Below are positions 34,819 through 37,492 of a DNA stretch of 37,492 nucleotides, in pieces; within the stretch, counting starts at the first letter, position 1; every line of letters begins with the position of its first letter. The DNA comes from a virus, in the IMG/VR virus record IMGVR_UViG_3300040807_000922, positions 1 to 37,492 of that record. One strand, given 5' to 3'. The notes beneath the pieces were generated by a model. That model ran no database searches, was not told the origin of the DNA, and worked only from the letters and a program-made list of their open reading frames with translations. The translations under genes were made by a program, and so were the position numbers.

Positions 34819-35955
34819 ATGGCAAACAAACTAAACGGCTTCTTAGATAACTTTTTTAATGCTGCATTAAACCCTAAAGGTAACGTAGGGGATTTTGCGC
34901 ATGCGTCTCGTCTATACGTAGACAGTGCTTTTAGACTTGCACCAAAAGTTAAATTTCTTTATTTTGTAAATTTTAATTTTACAGACGAAGCACTTCGTAC
35001 GATGAAAAAACTTGATCAACGTCATCGTGCAGAACTTAACATGCTTGTAAAACAAGTCGATCTGCCACAATATAGAGCAAGTGTTGATGTCAAGAATCAA
35101 TACAATCGCAAAAAGAATGTGCAAACAAGAGTTGATTATCAGCCCATACAAATGCGCATGCACGACGATAATATCGGTATTACTACTATGCTTATGGAAG
35201 CATATTACAAATATTATTTTAGAGACAGCAGTATCAGTAACATAGGCGATACATTTGATGCAAGGGGCAGTTATTCTCCTATTACTAAAGGACTACGCTA
35301 CGGTTTAGATACAGAACGCAGAGCGCCGTTTTTTAGAGATATTAAACTTTATCAATTTAGTAGACAAGAATACACAGAATATACACTTATTAATCCTATT
35401 GTTGAACAATGGGGTCATGATACTATGGATCAAACAGATGGAACTGGAGTTGCAGAAAATGCAATGACACTGTCTTATGAAAATGTTCTATATAATAGAG
35501 GTGCCGTAGGTGAAGATTCACCTGCAACTTTTGCTACTAGCCATTATGATAAAACACCTAGCCCATTAGGTGCAAGTGGCGGTGGAGTTAGCAATTTATT
35601 CGGTGCAGGCGGGGTACTAGACGGAGCAAGTAGTGTATTAGGTGATCTTGCAAGTGGCAATGCAAATCTAGGTACTCTTATTACTGCTATAAACACTGGT
35701 AGAAATGCTGGCAATTTAAGTTTAAACAGTATTGTTAATCAAGGAGTCGGTTTATTAGAAGGCGGTCTAGTAAATGCATTAAATAGGAGTGCAAGCGGTG
35801 TACCTGGAACTAGTTTTCCAAAACGTAGTGGACTAGGAGGTAATGCTAGTAAAACAACAGCATCTGCATTGCCAGAAGTAGGCGGCAGAAGTGCCCGTGC
35901 AGCAAAAGTAGCTGCTGCTAGAGCTGCAAATAATATTGGTTTAGATGGAACTTAA
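34819..35955 (+). CDS. Tail-tube-fold protein, gp19/gp54-like
   Basis: Residues about 40-240 have the tube fold layout. FLYFVNFNF is the first strand, VDLPQYRASVDVKNQYNRKK corresponds to the strand after the inner loop, and YQPIQMRMHDD matches the WEPITLNIRDD position of gp19. ENAMTLSYENVLYN is the last strand. T4 has two such extra tube proteins in the baseplate, gp54 and gp48, and the Gly/Ala/Ser-rich tail after residue 250 is more like gp54. So it may be the baseplate tube initiator, but it could also be a tail terminator or head-proximal tube protein. The gene lies after the terminator of gp19 with its own late box. Confidence 0.65.
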   Translation: MANKLNGFLDNFFNAALNPKGNVGDFAHASRLYVDSAFRLAPKVKFLYFVNFNFTDEALRTMKKLDQRHRAELNMLVKQVDLPQYRASVDVKNQYNRKKNVQTRVDYQPIQMRMHDDNIGITTMLMEAYYKYYFRDSSISNIGDTFDARGSYSPITKGLRYGLDTERRAPFFRDIKLYQFSRQEYTEYTLINPIVEQWGHDTMDQTDGTGVAENAMTLSYENVLYNRGAVGEDSPATFATSHYDKTPSPLGASGGGVSNLFGAGGVLDGASSVLGDLASGNANLGTLITAINTGRNAGNLSLNSIVNQGVGLLEGGLVNALNRSASGVPGTSFPKRSGLGGNASKTTASALPEVGGRSARAAKVAAARAANNIGLDGT

Positions 35956-35957
35956 AA

Positions 35958-36356
35958 ATGGCAAGTAATACAACTAATTTACCTCCAGTAGGAAAAACCC
36001 AACAAGCAGATGGCGTAGTACGTCAATTTTTCGATGCTTACTTCGAAAAACCTTTAGAATTTTCAGCAAATGAAGTAGACAGTGTAATAAACTTTTTTAC
36101 AAAAAGAAACTTTGATGAAAATGCAGCAAGAAGCACTAGTGCTGCTCTACTTAGACAAGCAAAAATTGATCAAGTACCTATCTTTAAAGTTCTTGATACC
36201 CTTAAAGGTCTAGACGATGTACAGCTAAGTACTGTTGTAGCAGAAGTACTAAACTATAGCCGCCAGAAAACTAGCACATTAGGTTTTACGATTGTAGAAG
36301 AAGAAAATTTATACGAAACAAGAAATATAGAACCGAAACCTAGAACAAATGTGTAA
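35958..36356 (+). CDS. Hypothetical protein of the tail gene cluster
   Basis: This 132-residue mostly helical protein starts three bases after the tube-fold gene. It has FFDAYFEKPLEFSANEVDSVINFF and a KVLDTLKGLDDVQLSTVVAEVLNYSRQ helix pair. I do not recognise the family. Its position suggests a tail or chaperone role. Confidence 0.55.
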   Translation: MASNTTNLPPVGKTQQADGVVRQFFDAYFEKPLEFSANEVDSVINFFTKRNFDENAARSTSAALLRQAKIDQVPIFKVLDTLKGLDDVQLSTVVAEVLNYSRQKTSTLGFTIVEEENLYETRNIEPKPRTNV

Positions 36357-36365
36357 AGTGCTAAT

Positions 36366-37492
36366 ATGGAAAAAGAATACGCAGTAATTGTAAATAAAGG
36401 CATTGACTTAGAAGCATTTGATGCAGAACTTGCAGCGTCAACCGGCGATGATGCTATACCTAATAGATCTGTTGAGATAGCCAATGCGAGACTAGGTTCA
36501 AGACGCATGACACATTGGATGCTTACTGATGAAGAAGCAGAAGCATTGCGTAAAGACCCGAGAGTGTTTGCTGTAGAAATTCCTCCAGATCAGCGTGACG
36601 ATATTCAGATAGGTTTAAGAGCTAGTCAAGCAGGATCGTACTATAGAGGGTTTAATGACTCGTCAGACGTAAATTGGGGGTTAAGACGAGTTAACGAGAA
36701 CACAAACGTATACGGTAACAGTGTAACTACTTCTGGAAACTACAATTATGCACTAGACGGTACCGGAGTAGATATAGTTATACAAGATAGTGGCATACAG
36801 CCAGATCATCCAGAATTTATGATAGCAGGGGGGGCTATAGACTCAGAATACAACAACGGGGCAATTATTGATGTTACAGGCGATGGTAGTGATTTCTTCA
36901 AACGTGAAGTTACTGTAAATGGCGTAAGAATTGTTGCAGCAGGCACAGTAGGTGGACAAACAGCGGTTCCAGATGCGTGGCTAGAAAAAGTAGCACGTAT
37001 GTTTGAACTGTTCTTAGACAAAGATGCCGCAGGCATTAATGAAACTGCACAACGAAATGTTATTAAAACACTTAGAGGTGACGCAGGGACATATCACGCA
37101 GCCCAAGGACCAACACTACAAAGAGTAGCAAGAGGTGCAGGCAGCGATTACACACCAAACTTCTTAACTGATGAAGGTATTGCAAGCTGGAACTTATCAC
37201 CATTGTTTGATAGTCATGTTGCCAATGATATGGTTTGGTATCTAAACTCAACTGGTGATGGGTATGGCGACGGCGACAATGATGCACAAGAAGTTATTGA
37301 ACACGTATTCCATACACTTCATATGCACGGTCTTGACGCAGTATCATTAAAGATGTATTCCTACATTAGTGCAGACTGGGCAAGTGGTCCACTATATGCG
37401 GCTATGGAAGAAGCATACGATGCAGGCAAATGGGATTCATCAGGATATGGCGGAAACGCTTGGAAGACTGATGGAGATGCATTTGAAGTAGC
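36366..37492 (+). CDS. Subtilisin-like (S8) protein with a large inserted domain, cut by window end
   Basis: No stop occurs before the window end, so at least 375 residues are visible. The first 75 resemble an I9-like propeptide; then VNWGLRRVNEN and GTGVDIVIQDSGIQPDHPEF carry the catalytic Asp motif of subtilases. After that the expected HGTHVAG region does not appear. Instead a separate domain of more than 200 residues follows, rich in His and Trp near its end (EVIEHVFHTLHMHG, LNSTGDGYGDGDND). The Ser motif would lie beyond the window, if present. A run of seven G at 36828-36834 marks the start of the insert, and the frame stays open through it. It may act in virion maturation or host entry. 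The start at 36366 has no strong ribosome site but is nine bases after the preceding stop. Confidence 0.65.
   Translation, partial: MEKEYAVIVNKGIDLEAFDAELAASTGDDAIPNRSVEIANARLGSRRMTHWMLTDEEAEALRKDPRVFAVEIPPDQRDDIQIGLRASQAGSYYRGFNDSSDVNWGLRRVNENTNVYGNSVTTSGNYNYALDGTGVDIVIQDSGIQPDHPEFMIAGGAIDSEYNNGAIIDVTGDGSDFFKREVTVNGVRIVAAGTVGGQTAVPDAWLEKVARMFELFLDKDAAGINETAQRNVIKTLRGDAGTYHAAQGPTLQRVARGAGSDYTPNFLTDEGIASWNLSPLFDSHVANDMVWYLNSTGDGYGDGDNDAQEVIEHVFHTLHMHGLDAVSLKMYSYISADWASGPLYAAMEEAYDAGKWDSSGYGGNAWKTDGDAFEV

Noticed and set aside
36828-36834. Run of seven G as a frameshift or phase-variation site
   Set aside because: Losing one base gives an immediate stop and gaining one gives an early stop, while the present frame stays open to the window end. 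It stays only as a point to check for assembly error.
1-37492. tRNA genes, CRISPR arrays, insertion sequences or integrase sites
   Set aside because: None was recognised on either strand. No gap between genes exceeds about 110 bases.

Overview
The window looks like the tail and structural region of a marine T4-like myovirus, of the broad type that infects cyanobacteria or SAR11. The base composition is AT-rich and the genes are tightly packed, often overlapping at ATGA or TAATG junctions. Recognisable T4 counterparts are neck gp13 and gp14, tail sheath stabiliser gp15, sheath gp18 and tail tube gp19. The family calls come from reading the protein sequences and were not checked by a search, and the host cannot be read from the sequence.

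Layout. Positions 56-12559 hold large adhesin and fibre genes: a protein with seven carbohydrate-binding-like repeats, a 2047-residue beta-helix and propeller protein, a small structural protein, and four consecutive fibres ending in S74 chaperone domains. Two small genes of unknown function follow (12546-13549). Positions 13546-22269 form an enzyme island in two convergent operons. The plus operon has a degenerate and an apparently intact 2OG-Fe(II) oxygenase and two flavin-dependent tryptophan-halogenase-like proteins. The minus operon has six further oxygenase-like genes and a protein arginine methyltransferase-like gene. Positions 22356-25162 hold two more fibre-like genes, the second ending in a cupredoxin-like domain. 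Positions 25157-28963 (minus) hold a small unknown gene, a cupin, a Nudix hydrolase, gp15 and gp14. From 29005 the plus strand carries gp13, a dNMP kinase-like gene, gp18, gp19, a second tube-like protein, an unknown gene, and an S8 protease-like gene cut by the window end. An HNH endonuclease lies antisense between the kinase and gp18.

Regulation is unusually legible. T4-type late boxes (ATAAATA or CTAAATA) precede the structural operons. Two early promoters of host sigma-70 type are visible: a perfect TTGACA-N17-TATAAT before the kinase and TTGACA-N18-GATAAC before the minus oxygenase operon. Three genes (gp14, HNH, and the second tube-like gene) have the late box exactly five bases before ATG with no Shine-Dalgarno. 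That predicts leaderless late mRNAs. The HNH late box also lies inside a hairpin that spans the start codon, much like the T4 I-TevI arrangement.

The most notable system is the enzyme island beside the receptor-binding fibres. Eight oxygenase-fold genes, two halogenases and one arginine methyltransferase-like gene together suggest a protein- or metabolite-modification pathway. Its target (virion fibres, host protein, or small molecule) is not shown by the sequence.
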